Shown here one piece after another: positions 31,501-39,880 of a stretch of 64,000 nucleotides of DNA. Origin of the DNA: Entophlyctis helioformis (Eukaryota > Chytridiomycota > Chytridiomycetes > Chytridiales > Chytriomycetaceae). Under the pieces are notes generated by a model. The model saw only the letters and a list, made by a program, of their open reading frames with translations. It was not told the DNA's origin and did no database searches. The translations under genes and the position numbers were made by a program. The stretch lies in NCBI GenBank assembly GCA_025526915.1, contig JAHLKH010000082.1, positions 1 to 64,000 on the forward strand, read 5' to 3'. The first letter of the stretch is position 1; each line of letters opens with the position of its first letter.

Positions 31501-34286
31501 AACTTCACCGAGATGTTGTTCAAGCCGCGGTAGTCAATGACCAACCGCAGCGAACCATCCTTCTTGCGGACAAAGAGCGTGCCGGCGCCCAAAGGCGATG
31601 ACGAGCGGCGGATGTAACCTTTGGTGTACCACTCGTCCAGCTGCTTCTTGAGCGCTATGGATGCATCCTGATTCAGTCTCTTGAGGCCACGACGCGGCGG
31701 CAGCTGCGCATCCTTAATGAAAGGGATCGCAATCTCGAACTCCGAGTCGTGCGCACGGCCTTGCGGCGGGCAGCAGACCTCGTAGTAGTCGATGAATGCC
31801 TTCTGCGTCTCCTCGTCCGGGCAGACTGGAAGGTAGGGGTACTTCTCCTTCAGCTCGTCCGGGGTGAGGCCGTTTGCAGCCGCGACGCGAAGGCGCGCAT
31901 CGGCAGCTGCCTCACGGTCCTCAGGCAGGTCATCCACATAAACCAGCTCCGCGTACTCGTCCGGATGGGCGAGGATGTCCGACATGGTAACCACGATGTC
32001 AGAGTGCGGCCGGTGGTGGGGGACAGCAGACGGCAGAGCGTCCGCATGCTGCCAGATGTGGTGCACATCGGGGCGCGACTCGGTCGAGAAGCGGAAAACA
32101 CCGCGACGGAAGTTGAACGCCGCCTCCGCGGTGGTGCGCAGCCATGGCATGCCCAGGATGACATCATCCACACCATCGTAGACAAGGAACCGCACCTGGC
32201 TGACCGCAGCTGATCTGTCGGCCAGCGTGAGGTAGACCTCCGAATCTAGTCTCTGCAAGTTGCCGTTGGCAAACTCGAGAGTCACCGCCTGCCGGGTGAA
32301 CGGCCGGGCAGCGGCGAGCAGGCCATTGGCATCCAACCAATGGCGAGCCACTAGATTCGCGCTGCTGCCAGTGTCCACCAGGACGCTGGCGCTGCGATTG
32401 TCTAAGAAGACAGGGAAGGTGCACCGGTTCTCTGTGATGGGCTTCACAGGAGCCAGGTGCCCCTCCTTCAGTCGCGACGGCGGCAACACAGGACAAACAG
32501 GGTGATCAGGGGCCACAGAGGGCATCTTTTTATTCGCAACACCGCCCAAAGGGTCACTCTTCTTCGTCTGCGTCGCTGTACTGGGTCCCGTCGTCTGAGA
32601 ACGACGAGACGGTTTCGAGCGACCGCGAGCCGGAGCCATTGCTGGTGCGCCGTCGTCACGGGCAGGGACCAATGGAGGTTCGGTGTCAGCATTGGGCTTA
32701 CGCACGGCTGCAGGCTTAGCCGCCGAAGCGTGCTTGGCCGCAGGGGCAGGAGGAGCCAGAGGGGGCGAGCGAACATACCCGGGTGCCTTGGCCTTTGCCG
32801 CGATGCGCCCGACCTTAGAGTGGGGCGGGCGCTGGCTAGGCGATCGGCTGGCATGGTCGGCTGTCGCAGCGGGCGAGGCAGCCCTACGTGTCTCAGACGC
32901 GCTGTTGTTGCCAGAGGGCGCAGGGGTGGCAGCCTTGGGCGATGAGGAGCTCCAAGAACGCGGCGGCGTGGCAGCCGTCTTGCTCGGGCTGGGCTTCGAC
33001 TTGGGCTCGAGGGCCTTGGCGGCGGCTGCCTCAGCAGTGGCCAGCGCGGTTGACTGCTTGTGGTTGGCCTTCCGCGTGTGCAGGGCCATGAGGTAATCCC
33101 GGATGGCCGCGTACGAGGAGAACGTTTCCGAGGGCGTCGCCTTGAGGCGGCCCAGGATGAAGTCGATCTTGAGCTGCTCCGAGTGGCCGGCAACCTTGAA
33201 CAGCGCCTCCGCGCGGGGTACCCAGTCCTGGGGGGCCCAGCCGTGGCACGACAGCGGCGGGAAGTCAGAGGCAAGCTTGGCCTTGGCGCTGATCCGGGCC
33301 GAGTCCTGGTGCGTGTAAGTCGACCGGAGGTGCTCGAGGAACGTGTCGAATGTGAACGACAAGGCGTCGGCCTTGTTGTCGATGTACCAGGTGGTGACCT
33401 CCTGGAGCGCGGCTCCCTGGAAGGCATTCAGGAGCTGCCCAAAGATCCGCGGCATGGGAATCGAGGTGCATGACAGCGACTCGCAGGTGTTGCCATAAGC
33501 CATCTCGATGGCGAGGGCGAACGGCTTGAAAGCCGCGTGGGTGGCCGTCCAATCGACGTCCATCGAACCCTCAACCATCACAAAGCCCTGGAATGGCACA
33601 AGCTTGCTGCCCAGGTTGTCTGCAAACAGCTTGGCAGGGCTGCGGGCATCCACCGAGGATCCAGACGCGAGGGTCGGACGCGAGTCCACCGAGGACCCAA
33701 GCGCCTGGACCGAATGCGCAGTCTGCTGGGCGGCTGTGGCTGAGGCCTGCGCCAACGCGGCGTTTGCCGTTCTGGTGGCCTTGGCGACGGCATCTGAGAG
33801 GGCCTGCTCCAGTGCGATCACGGATTCCGACGTGTTGGCGACGCTCTTCTGCAAGCCCTGTATGGCCTCTGAGTTGGCCTCGACGGAGTCAAAGAGTGCC
33901 ACCATGCGTTGGTGGTGGAGCTGGATGGCATTGGAGTAGGCCTCGGCCTGCCTGGCGGCCATGTCGCGGTCCGACTGCAGCTGAAGCCGCAGATCGTTGA
34001 GGGCTGCGTGGGCAGCGGCCGCAGATGATGTGGTCGCCTTGAGTGCGCGGCCGGTGTCCAATGTCACCGTGCCAAGGCGTGCCAGCTCCGCAATCATGTA
34101 GTCATCGACTGTGGTGCCAGGCTGCTCAGGGCGGCTTGCGGCGCCCGGCTGGGCGGCCGGCGTGCTGGAGAGGAACGCCTCTTGGTGCCGACCGGAACCC
34201 GCATCGTGGCGGCCCAACAGGTCGGCCGAGGATTGGCGGCGCGCCGCTGAGGCGCTAAAAGACACGCCCAGAGCAGAGTCGGCCAT
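28509..34286 (-). CDS. Gag-Pol polyprotein of the Ty3 chromovirus, single frame
   Basis: An uninterrupted 1,925-residue frame starts at MADSALGVSF (34286); the frame is open into the LTR but this ATG is the first outside it. Order: Gag with a helical coiled-coil-like region (about 60-230) and a capsid-like segment (about 250-430); basic Ser/Pro-rich linker; aspartic protease LVDTGSSANL (about 639); reverse transcriptase VYMDDIYIYS (about 1015); RNase H VYTDASN (about 1166); integrase HHCC HYHDSPFGAHQ...CDVCQRH (about 1373), then the catalytic Asp/Asp/Glu with DGLAERSIRTIKD; chromodomain EYLVKWVGYPADDNTW (about 1755-1800); Pro/Ala-rich tail. No CCHC zinc knuckle was seen in Gag. No stop or shift separates Gag from Pol. 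Confidence 0.95.
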   Translation of the reverse strand: MADSALGVSFSASAARRQSSADLLGRHDAGSGRHQEAFLSSTPAAQPGAASRPEQPGTTVDDYMIAELARLGTVTLDTGRALKATTSSAAAAHAALNDLRLQLQSDRDMAARQAEAYSNAIQLHHQRMVALFDSVEANSEAIQGLQKSVANTSESVIALEQALSDAVAKATRTANAALAQASATAAQQTAHSVQALGSSVDSRPTLASGSSVDARSPAKLFADNLGSKLVPFQGFVMVEGSMDVDWTATHAAFKPFALAIEMAYGNTCESLSCTSIPMPRIFGQLLNAFQGAALQEVTTWYIDNKADALSFTFDTFLEHLRSTYTHQDSARISAKAKLASDFPPLSCHGWAPQDWVPRAEALFKVAGHSEQLKIDFILGRLKATPSETFSSYAAIRDYLMALHTRKANHKQSTALATAEAAAAKALEPKSKPSPSKTAATPPRSWSSSSPKAATPAPSGNNSASETRRAASPAATADHASRSPSQRPPHSKVGRIAAKAKAPGYVRSPPLAPPAPAAKHASAAKPAAVRKPNADTEPPLVPARDDGAPAMAPARGRSKPSRRSQTTGPSTATQTKKSDPLGGVANKKMPSVAPDHPVCPVLPPSRLKEGHLAPVKPITENRCTFPVFLDNRSASVLVDTGSSANLVARHWLDANGLLAAARPFTRQAVTLEFANGNLQRLDSEVYLTLADRSAAVSQVRFLVYDGVDDVILGMPWLRTTAEAAFNFRRGVFRFSTESRPDVHHIWQHADALPSAVPHHRPHSDIVVTMSDILAHPDEYAELVYVDDLPEDREAAADARLRVAAANGLTPDELKEKYPYLPVCPDEETQKAFIDYYEVCCPPQGRAHDSEFEIAIPFIKDAQLPPRRGLKRLNQDASIALKKQLDEWYTKGYIRRSSSPLGAGTLFVRKKDGSLRLVIDYRGLNNISVKFHSAIPEIETLRDNLANKPFRSMLDIREGFLNIRVKAEDQWKTAFSTQFGHFEFTVMPFGLTNAPAVFTQAIQSTLNELLGTCVSVYMDDIYIYSATYKEHIKHLRTVLKLLLEAQLYIKPSKCMILQQDIEFCGHVLSPTGYSIAPKHLQDMAAAPHISNTTTLATWLGKLVWLKSFIGGPNPAKAYATMCLPLYKLLAKNAKWEWGPAQKQAVEDLRQAVLKATELRFFDPALETHVYTDASNYVIAGYLSQIHPDGEKLVACWSRKLSPAEMNYPTHERELLAIVEFFSRFRHLLSSVRSVTHTDHKALVWLATQPHLSDRQARWVLSLQEFDTSIEYVPGELNSLADLLSRDPSKAPLCTNCRSPVPIRAANLRTDSDWAKDVRAALPADPFASRLPGWKADPSSATPADRKVVVHMECLDGAWWYKGNRLYVPQSLRADLLAHYHDSPFGAHQGRQRTTSRLSNRYFWPRMSEDIAAYVASCDVCQRHRTPNHRPDGLLHPLAIPDDCFSSVAMDVMFLPAGGQDDAFDAALVVVDRLSGLCDAFPCRRSSSAQELAELFLTRWVCSGKGFPVDIVSDRDARWLSAFWSSLCTAARIKQNLSTARHQQTDGLAERSIRTIKDALAKAADYHGSDWPLLLGPTCFGLNCAPSASSGFAPFFLAFGRHPRSFPSEPALAPSAAARDLLLDMAAARDSAILNRRKAQAAMAVQANKRRRRHPAYKVGDMVLLNAEGISWPADSHRPPLTAAKWLGPFAITSLDSGESGLNYTLALPASLHRVHNVFHADRICPYVDPLSAPTGRKDVPSRPDPEYHADDGTSDNYEVERIVDSRTYRGKIEYLVKWVGYPADDNTWVPAADMRKAQDLVKAFHARPTKAPKGKASKPAQPTRAAPAPAAPAPAAPAPAAAPAPTQPKASKSSRRKRTAPAPAPVASAPYAATPAAPAPADEPIAPAAPASPSLSIFPSSPSSLFSSFLLSFFSSPSQPSRPTSSL

Positions 34287-34549
34287 CAAGACAGACGACG
34301 TACCCGCAGGGTCGAGGCGGCGCTGGAACCTTAAGGGGGTGGCATCAATGAACGAGGGGGCCGTATCGAACGAGGCCTCGCCGAGGAGGTCCTGGTCGGT
34401 GCCCGAGGGGGCGGCGGCTGAGTGAGCCGAGGCCTGGGCGAATGCTCGACGGCCATCCGAAAAAAACGGAAAAATCGACGGAAAAATCGATCGACGGCGG
34501 CGGGGAACGGCGGCCGACGGCGTCGAAAGGGGGGTTCTTGCTGTAGTAC

Positions 34550-34798
34550 TGGGCCGCCAGACGGACTTGCCGGCTGGTTGCAGGGGCAGTGAGTATGCAC
34601 GCGAGGAAGGGCGGGCAGACGACTTCATTGAGACATAAGCACGGACCTGGTTGCAGGGGCAGTGAGTATGCACGCGAGGAAGGGCGGGCAGACGACTGCA
34701 AGAACGGGGGCAACCAGAGCGGGGGACGCGGCCGGGCGATGTCTGTCCGGTCACGTGGGTCACATGGATCACGTGACCGCGACCGAGCATCCGTTACA
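34550..34798 (-). repeat. 5' LTR of the Ty3 element
   Basis: 249 bp, matching the 3' LTR except at 34764, where the change turns the middle of the three CACGTG boxes into CACATG. Confidence 0.95.
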
Positions 34799-37681
34799 GC
34801 TGGCGTGAGAGGGCGTGGTGCCTGCAGAGGTTGGATGGCAACATGAGCAATGCATTCCGAGTGCACAAAATACATATGCAAGCATCAATGGTACATCAGA
34901 ACTAACCGTCGTCTGGGTGTCTGCAGCTCGATTGAGAGAAAAGACAACCCGCTGTGCTTGTCCAGGCCAACAGTTGGTAGATGACCATTTACGCTTGGGC
35001 GGCGTTGGCGGTTGAAGCCCCTGTCAATTGGAAAAATGAGCGACTGCACCAAGTCATCACATGCACACACGGCCAGTGTAGACAGAGACGCACCGATGCC
35101 TGCTCGATGATCGACTTTAGCAGAGCAATAGCCTCGGCTTGCTGCTCGACAAGTGTCACTGGTTGGCCCTTTGTTTGAGCTTTCAGGTCTTTCAGCTGTT
35201 TTATGGCCCTGTCGCGGATTTCGGCAAAGGTCTTTGAGGAAACGCGGCGGGTGTTGATCTTGCCTTGATACTTGGGTTTCTGCTTGTTTTTCTGCGTTTC
35301 TGGTACTAAAGTAGCACATTCGACAAAGGCAGCACTGTGAGTGGATGGTGTCAAGTCATTCTGATGCAAGCAGCACGTACTTGGAGTTGATGAATGCTCA
35401 AAGGGTACGCATGGAGGATACACGATCTTGTTCAGCTGGGTCTGCATCACCAAAGCGACAGTCTGTTCGATGGACAGTGGATTGGGTTAGACACTTCCAG
35501 GCGAGTAATGCACATGAGTCCAAGTCATGCAGAAACTTACGGTTGCATGCTGAATGGCCCAAGCTGGTTTGTTGAGCAACGTGCGCGCTTCCCGTACAGG
35601 AGGCTTCTTGCAGGCAAGCGCTACAAGTCGCGCGCTTGCCGCCCGGCTGATCCTCGCCAGAATGTCGCGGCCCGCGACTCCGCCATGATTGCCAGAGAGA
35701 CGGCCCGCCGCGTGCTTGACGATGCAGTCAAATGCAATCGGGCAGCCGTTGACCTGCTCAAACGCGGTGTCCATTTGCTCGCTGCTGACAATGGTCTCAA
35801 GGTGCCCGTCGATATCCTTCTGCGTCAGGTGCACGACGTTGGAGTCTGGGTGTCGTTCTTGCCAGTTGGAGTGGGTCAGGAGGCAGCCGTCATGTCGCTG
35901 GCAACTGCATCATGATCCAAAAGTTGCATCAAGGACAGGAGAACAGAGTCAGCAATGCGAGAACCTGCAGAGATCGCATGCATGAGTACCTTGGTTGAGC
36001 TGCGGCGGTCTTGACGGCAGCCTTGCCGCTGTCATTCCATGTGGCGATGGATGGTCAGTACAGTGCTCTGCATGCAAATGCATCAACAGTGCCGCGTGCT
36101 TGACCGATCGTGCAATGACTTGCCTCTGCCCTTGCGCATCGCGAGATTGACCGCTGCTTCCGCTTGGGGCTTTGAACGCCGCAGCGGAAGCTCCTGACTC
36201 GTCGAGGTAAACGAAAACGTCAAAGGCGTTGAGAAATGCCTTGGCGAGGTCCTCGCCTCCGATTGGCAACAAGTCCTTGACGTACGCGTCCCTGAGGCCC
36301 GTCAGGAAGTCGTCGGAAAACTTGCGGTTGCAGAGGCGATCACGGAAGCCGGCCAGATCCGTGTTTTCCTTGCTTATCACGCCATCAACGTACTCGTTAA
36401 TGAACTTGGCACCAAAACCAATGCCTGCAAGATGATGTGAGTGGCAATGCATGTTAGTCGGCATCGCAGCATGGATGACAATACAGAGCATGAAGCCAGG
36501 AATCGCACGCACCACGCCCGTAGCAATCGAAAAAGTCATTCTTGGCGAATGCAGCTAGAGTTCGGCAAGTGTCAGAGTTCCTGCTCGAGTGCAGCGAAGG
36601 CACAGGGAACTGCGGGTCTGCAACACAGACAGAGGGAGAGGAGCTGTCAGGCGACAGCGTCTGAGGCAGGCAAATGAATAGAACAGCAAGGGAAAGGCAG
36701 AGACGCGAGACATAGAGTTGGAAAAGCCAACAGACGATAATCTAACAGCAAGAGCCATCGAACTCGTACACTCCCATGGCTGACGCAGTGGACGGGATAC
36801 CTGCATGGTTATAAGACCGGATCTCGCTGTCATGTCCCTTGCGCATGCTCATCGTGATGACAGGGCAGCGGCCGTCGCAGTGCATCACCAAGTCCGAGTC
36901 GTTGGCGATAACCACCATTGGTGTGTCGCTGTTGCAAGATGAAGACTGTTAGCCGTCAATCAAAACATACAGTTGCGATGGCGGTCAATACCTTGGATTT
37001 CTTGCATACTCGGCTGCGCACCGGGCGATGCAAACGTCCGCCTCGTGGTCACACCAATGAGCCGTATGCTGTGGCTTGGTCTTGAGGATCTCTGCGATCG
37101 CCTCGTAAATACGCTGCTTGTCGTCGTGCGTGAGCATGAACGAACGTCGCAGCGCCTGTCTGTCTTTCCTGGATCATTGATGGTTAGTTAGAATCGCCTT
37201 GATGTGGCATGAAGAAGTGGACGCACCTGGTCAAGTGTTTCGATCTCTTGCACTTGCCGCGTTTGCGAATGCACCGCAGAACAGTGGCCACCCCATTCAG
37301 GACCTTAACGGCACGGTTCCTGTGCTCGATCTTAAGCCCAGAGTCGCCGTGCTGACCGTCAACATGAAAGACGTATGTGTGCTTGTCGCCGAACTTGCCA
37401 ATGAACGACTCGAGTACTGGCTCGAGGACTGACTTTCGTTCGGCCATGGATGGTTGTAGATCAGGCCTTCCTTGCCCGATAAAGTACGCAAAGAAGACGC
37501 TCATCACATCGACGTGGACGATGCCGCAAGTGCTGGGTGTGGTCGTGCTGGTGTCGCTCGGATCTCGTGGCGGTTGTGCATTGTCCAACACAAATGTCAA
37601 CGCCGAGGACCAAGGCACGTCCTTGTGTATGACGACGGCCTTTGCCTTCCTGGAATGTGCAGACTGGCCGATGATGCCCAT
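34799..37681 (-). CDS. XPG/FEN1-family nuclease, 3' end interrupted by the Ty3 element
   Basis: Eleven exons in consistent phase: 37227-37681, 36992-37168, 36801-36928, 36513-36617, 36124-36424, 35990-36028, 35541-35904, 35381-35462, 35094-35305, 34907-35020, 34799-34821; about 667 residues. It starts MGIIGQS, like the MGI(x)G start of Rad2/XPG nucleases. Family acidic residues are visible: IVHVDVMSVFF, YVFHVDGQHG (with K/R downstream), CDHEADVCIARC and VIANDSDLVMHC. A helix-hairpin-like DFFDCYGRGIGFGAKFINEY corresponds to the DNA-binding segment (FEN1 RGIGPKRA). The remaining 350 residues are unassigned, basic near the end (TPPKRKWSS). The intron at 36029-36123 uses a GC donor. No stop codon is met before the retrotransposon border, and the frame continues into the Fanzor exons when the element is skipped. 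The donor at 36800 has an alternative that would retain more sequence. Confidence 0.75.
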
Positions 37682-37719
37682 GTTGTGCGTGCGTGTGTGC
37701 GCAGTTGCTGATCGTGCGT

Positions 37720-37761
<42 letters not shown>

Positions 37762-37832
37762 AGTTGCTGATCGTGCGTGTGTGTGTGCTGATTGTGCGCG
37801 TGTGTGTGCGAGTGCGTGTGTGGTTGCTGAAA
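37682..37832. repeat. GT-rich microsatellite
   Basis: Several (GT)n and GTGTGC runs, the longest near 37731-37760, lie directly upstream of the XPG-like start codon. A 25-nt segment around CAGTTGCTGATCGTGCGTGT is repeated within it. Confidence 0.85.
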
Positions 37833-39125
37833 GCTCAATCAGACAGTTGCAGAGTGTCGCGGAAAGCTCGAAATCGCTTCTCCATTCCTTGCAGCGAGCA
37901 GCCCAAGAGTGGAACAATGGACAAGTAAAAAAGGGCTCCACGCCTCGTCCTCCATGAGCATGGCCGTGGATGGCAAGCTGGGCTCGGCACAAGGCATTTG
38001 TTCCCTTTGGCCGAGCACAATGATTGGACGCCACTGGTCGCCAAATTTAATATCATTTTCATTGTTCTCGGCCAGTCACTCTGAGCAGCGAACAGATGGC
38101 ATTGATGCGGATCGTCTCTGCTTTGAGGCTGGCTTACAGCCCATCTTGAAGGGTATGGCTTGATGGCCACTGGGCAGCATACCAAGGGCCATCCTGCTTG
38201 TGGCAGTCTTGACTGGTGACAGCCGGCATTCTTCTGCAGAGACAACCGCGTCACAGCAGACCTTGACGTCTTGGTTGATGCTGGAGTGCGATGGCGCGCA
38301 CAATGGCGCACGCGTCGGTAGAAGCGCCACCCCTCTTGAAACAGGCAGTGATCTAAGGGTTGGTGGCACCCAGAGCGCCACGCCCATTGTCAAGTTGAAG
38401 TGGCTTCTGAGAACATCAACCCAGATCGCCTCGATTCCACAATGCTCATAGGTTGAATCTGCAACCAAAGGCTTGCTTGATGCTCAACGGCGGTTGGATG
38501 CTGGCATGGCAGCCACAGCACTGGTTGCCCATCCAGCCTTGTTCATAGGGTCCATGCCGCAGTTGGAATCACCAAGTGCACATGGAATTGCTAGATCTCA
38601 TCCGTGTGAATTCCTCCAACCTGATGTCCAGCCCTCCTTTGTGCTCTGAGCAGTACTGAGATGCGCCATATCGCTATCTGGCTCTTTGGAACAGAGTTGC
38701 CAACCAACACCATGACAATCCTCCAATCTTTGACCAAGTAGTCATCCCAGATCTCACAAATGTGTCGCACTTTCTTGTGATGATGGTGCAAGGCGAGTTT
38801 CTCCTTGGGCACAGTGTCTTCATTGCCGACTTTGGATGCTGTTGACTTCAGTCGCCAGCAGGTCTGGGACGACTTGTTCTTTGCAGCCTGCAGTCGATCA
38901 GCCCTTTGTTGTTGACCGAGACTATGCATGCTGCTCGTCATTGCATTCGCGGGCATGCTGACAAGTCAGGTGGGCATGGCTGTTGGCTGTGGATGACGGG
39001 GTGCGACGGCATCGTGCCTTGAATGTAAGACTTGCTGATTATCTGCGCTGCTGGCTGTTGCAAAGACACTCGTCGCTGTGACCTTGCTGTCTACACAAAG
39101 GCAGCCAGGACAGAGGTTGACATGA
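37833..39125. other. Gene-poor stretch, possible relic fragments
   Basis: About 1.3 kb with no gene I can support. A minus-strand frame at 38591-38956 encodes 121 residues (KKVRHICEIWDDYLVKDWRI is a plausible protein stretch), and another at 38076-38468 begins MVADSTYEHCGIEAIWVDVL. Both are isolated, without joinable exons or a recognised domain, and may be remains of an older mobile element or gene. Confidence 0.35.
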
Positions 39126-39730
39126 GTGGGCAGAATTGCTGCAGGCATTCTGTGTGTATCGCCTCGACAGTTCTCAAAGTCAGACCAAGCCAAGCGCGAT
39201 GCCTTACAGCAGCTCAACGATACGCCGAGTGATCCATCCATGTCCTCGTTGGTGAGCCCGTCTGCCTCTTGTGCGATGGCTGTCAACAGTTGCGACTCTG
39301 TTGACACTGTGTGCCTTGACAATCTCGACGACGGCAAGGACCTTGCGGACGAGCATGGACAACCAACCGTTGCTGTGGCTGCCACGCCAACAGCCAGCCG
39401 CCAAAGAGCACAAGCAAGCGGAAGAGAGCAGCAGCAGCAGCTGGTGCCAGTGCGTCTGTGTCGGCTGTGACGTCGGTCGTTCGGACATTGCAGCAGGCAG
39501 CCCCAACAGCACCACAAGTGCGCCGACTGGAGGCAGAGGGACAGCAGCTGCAACAGGCAATGACAGGACAGTTCTTCGTGACACTACCAACACGCAACCA
39601 ACTGCTGCCCCTTGGACAGGCTCAGCAGACCACAAGCCAGCGTCAAAGCGACCACGACTTGAGAAGGCATCGCCTGCAGACCGCTCAGACCGCTCAGAAT
39701 CCGGACAAGAATATGAAATTGGATTCAAAA
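39126..39730 (+). CDS. Possible hypothetical coding segment, Ala/Gln-rich
   Basis: Not recognised and weakly supported. A frame from about 39126 encodes KSDQAKRDALQQLNDTPSDP and an acidic piece LDNLDDGKDLADEHG. Near 39400 the apparent coding frame shifts to one encoding VVRTLQQAAPTAPQVRRLEA, which then stays open into the channel gene. Either this is a separate small gene with one base missing, or an N-terminal extension of the channel. The AT-richer stretch at 39700-39860 looks like a promoter and favours a separate gene. Confidence 0.25.
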
Positions 39731-39880
39731 AGTTGGAAATTGGATGCCAAATTGAACAAAATTCGAGGCAAACCAGCCGGCCAATCAGGTGCCGGCGCAA
39801 GGTTTTCTATGGGAACGAAATCAATTACCCCCCCCCCACGCGCGCTTGAAAATCTCTGCCTGTCCGTCACAACACCCGCG

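Larger units (their letters stand above)
28121..34798 (-). mobile_element. Ty3/gypsy LTR retrotransposon of the chromovirus type
   Basis: A complete 6,678-bp element on the minus strand, bounded by two 249-bp LTRs that differ at a single position (28335 G versus 34764 A). The LTR reads TGTAACGG...GGCGGCCCA on the coding strand. A polypurine tract (GGGGGGAG) directly precedes the 3' LTR. Between the LTRs is one intact Gag-Pol frame with protease, reverse transcriptase, RNase H, integrase and chromodomain. No exact target-site duplication was found: the flanks are CCAGC on one side and GTGCT on the other in coding orientation. No convincing tRNA primer-binding site follows the 5' LTR, so self-priming as in Tf1-like elements is possible. 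It sits inside, or between, the XPG-like and Fanzor exon chains. Confidence 0.95.

Noticed and set aside
34287..34790. Gag-Pol start inside the LTR (frame open to 34790)
   Set aside because: The upstream open stretch lies in the LTR and leader; the ATG at 34286 is the first sensible start outside the LTR.
37682..37832. Telomere-like GT repeat
   Set aside because: Plain GT microsatellite with irregular TGC interruptions, internal to the window, no telomeric hexamer.
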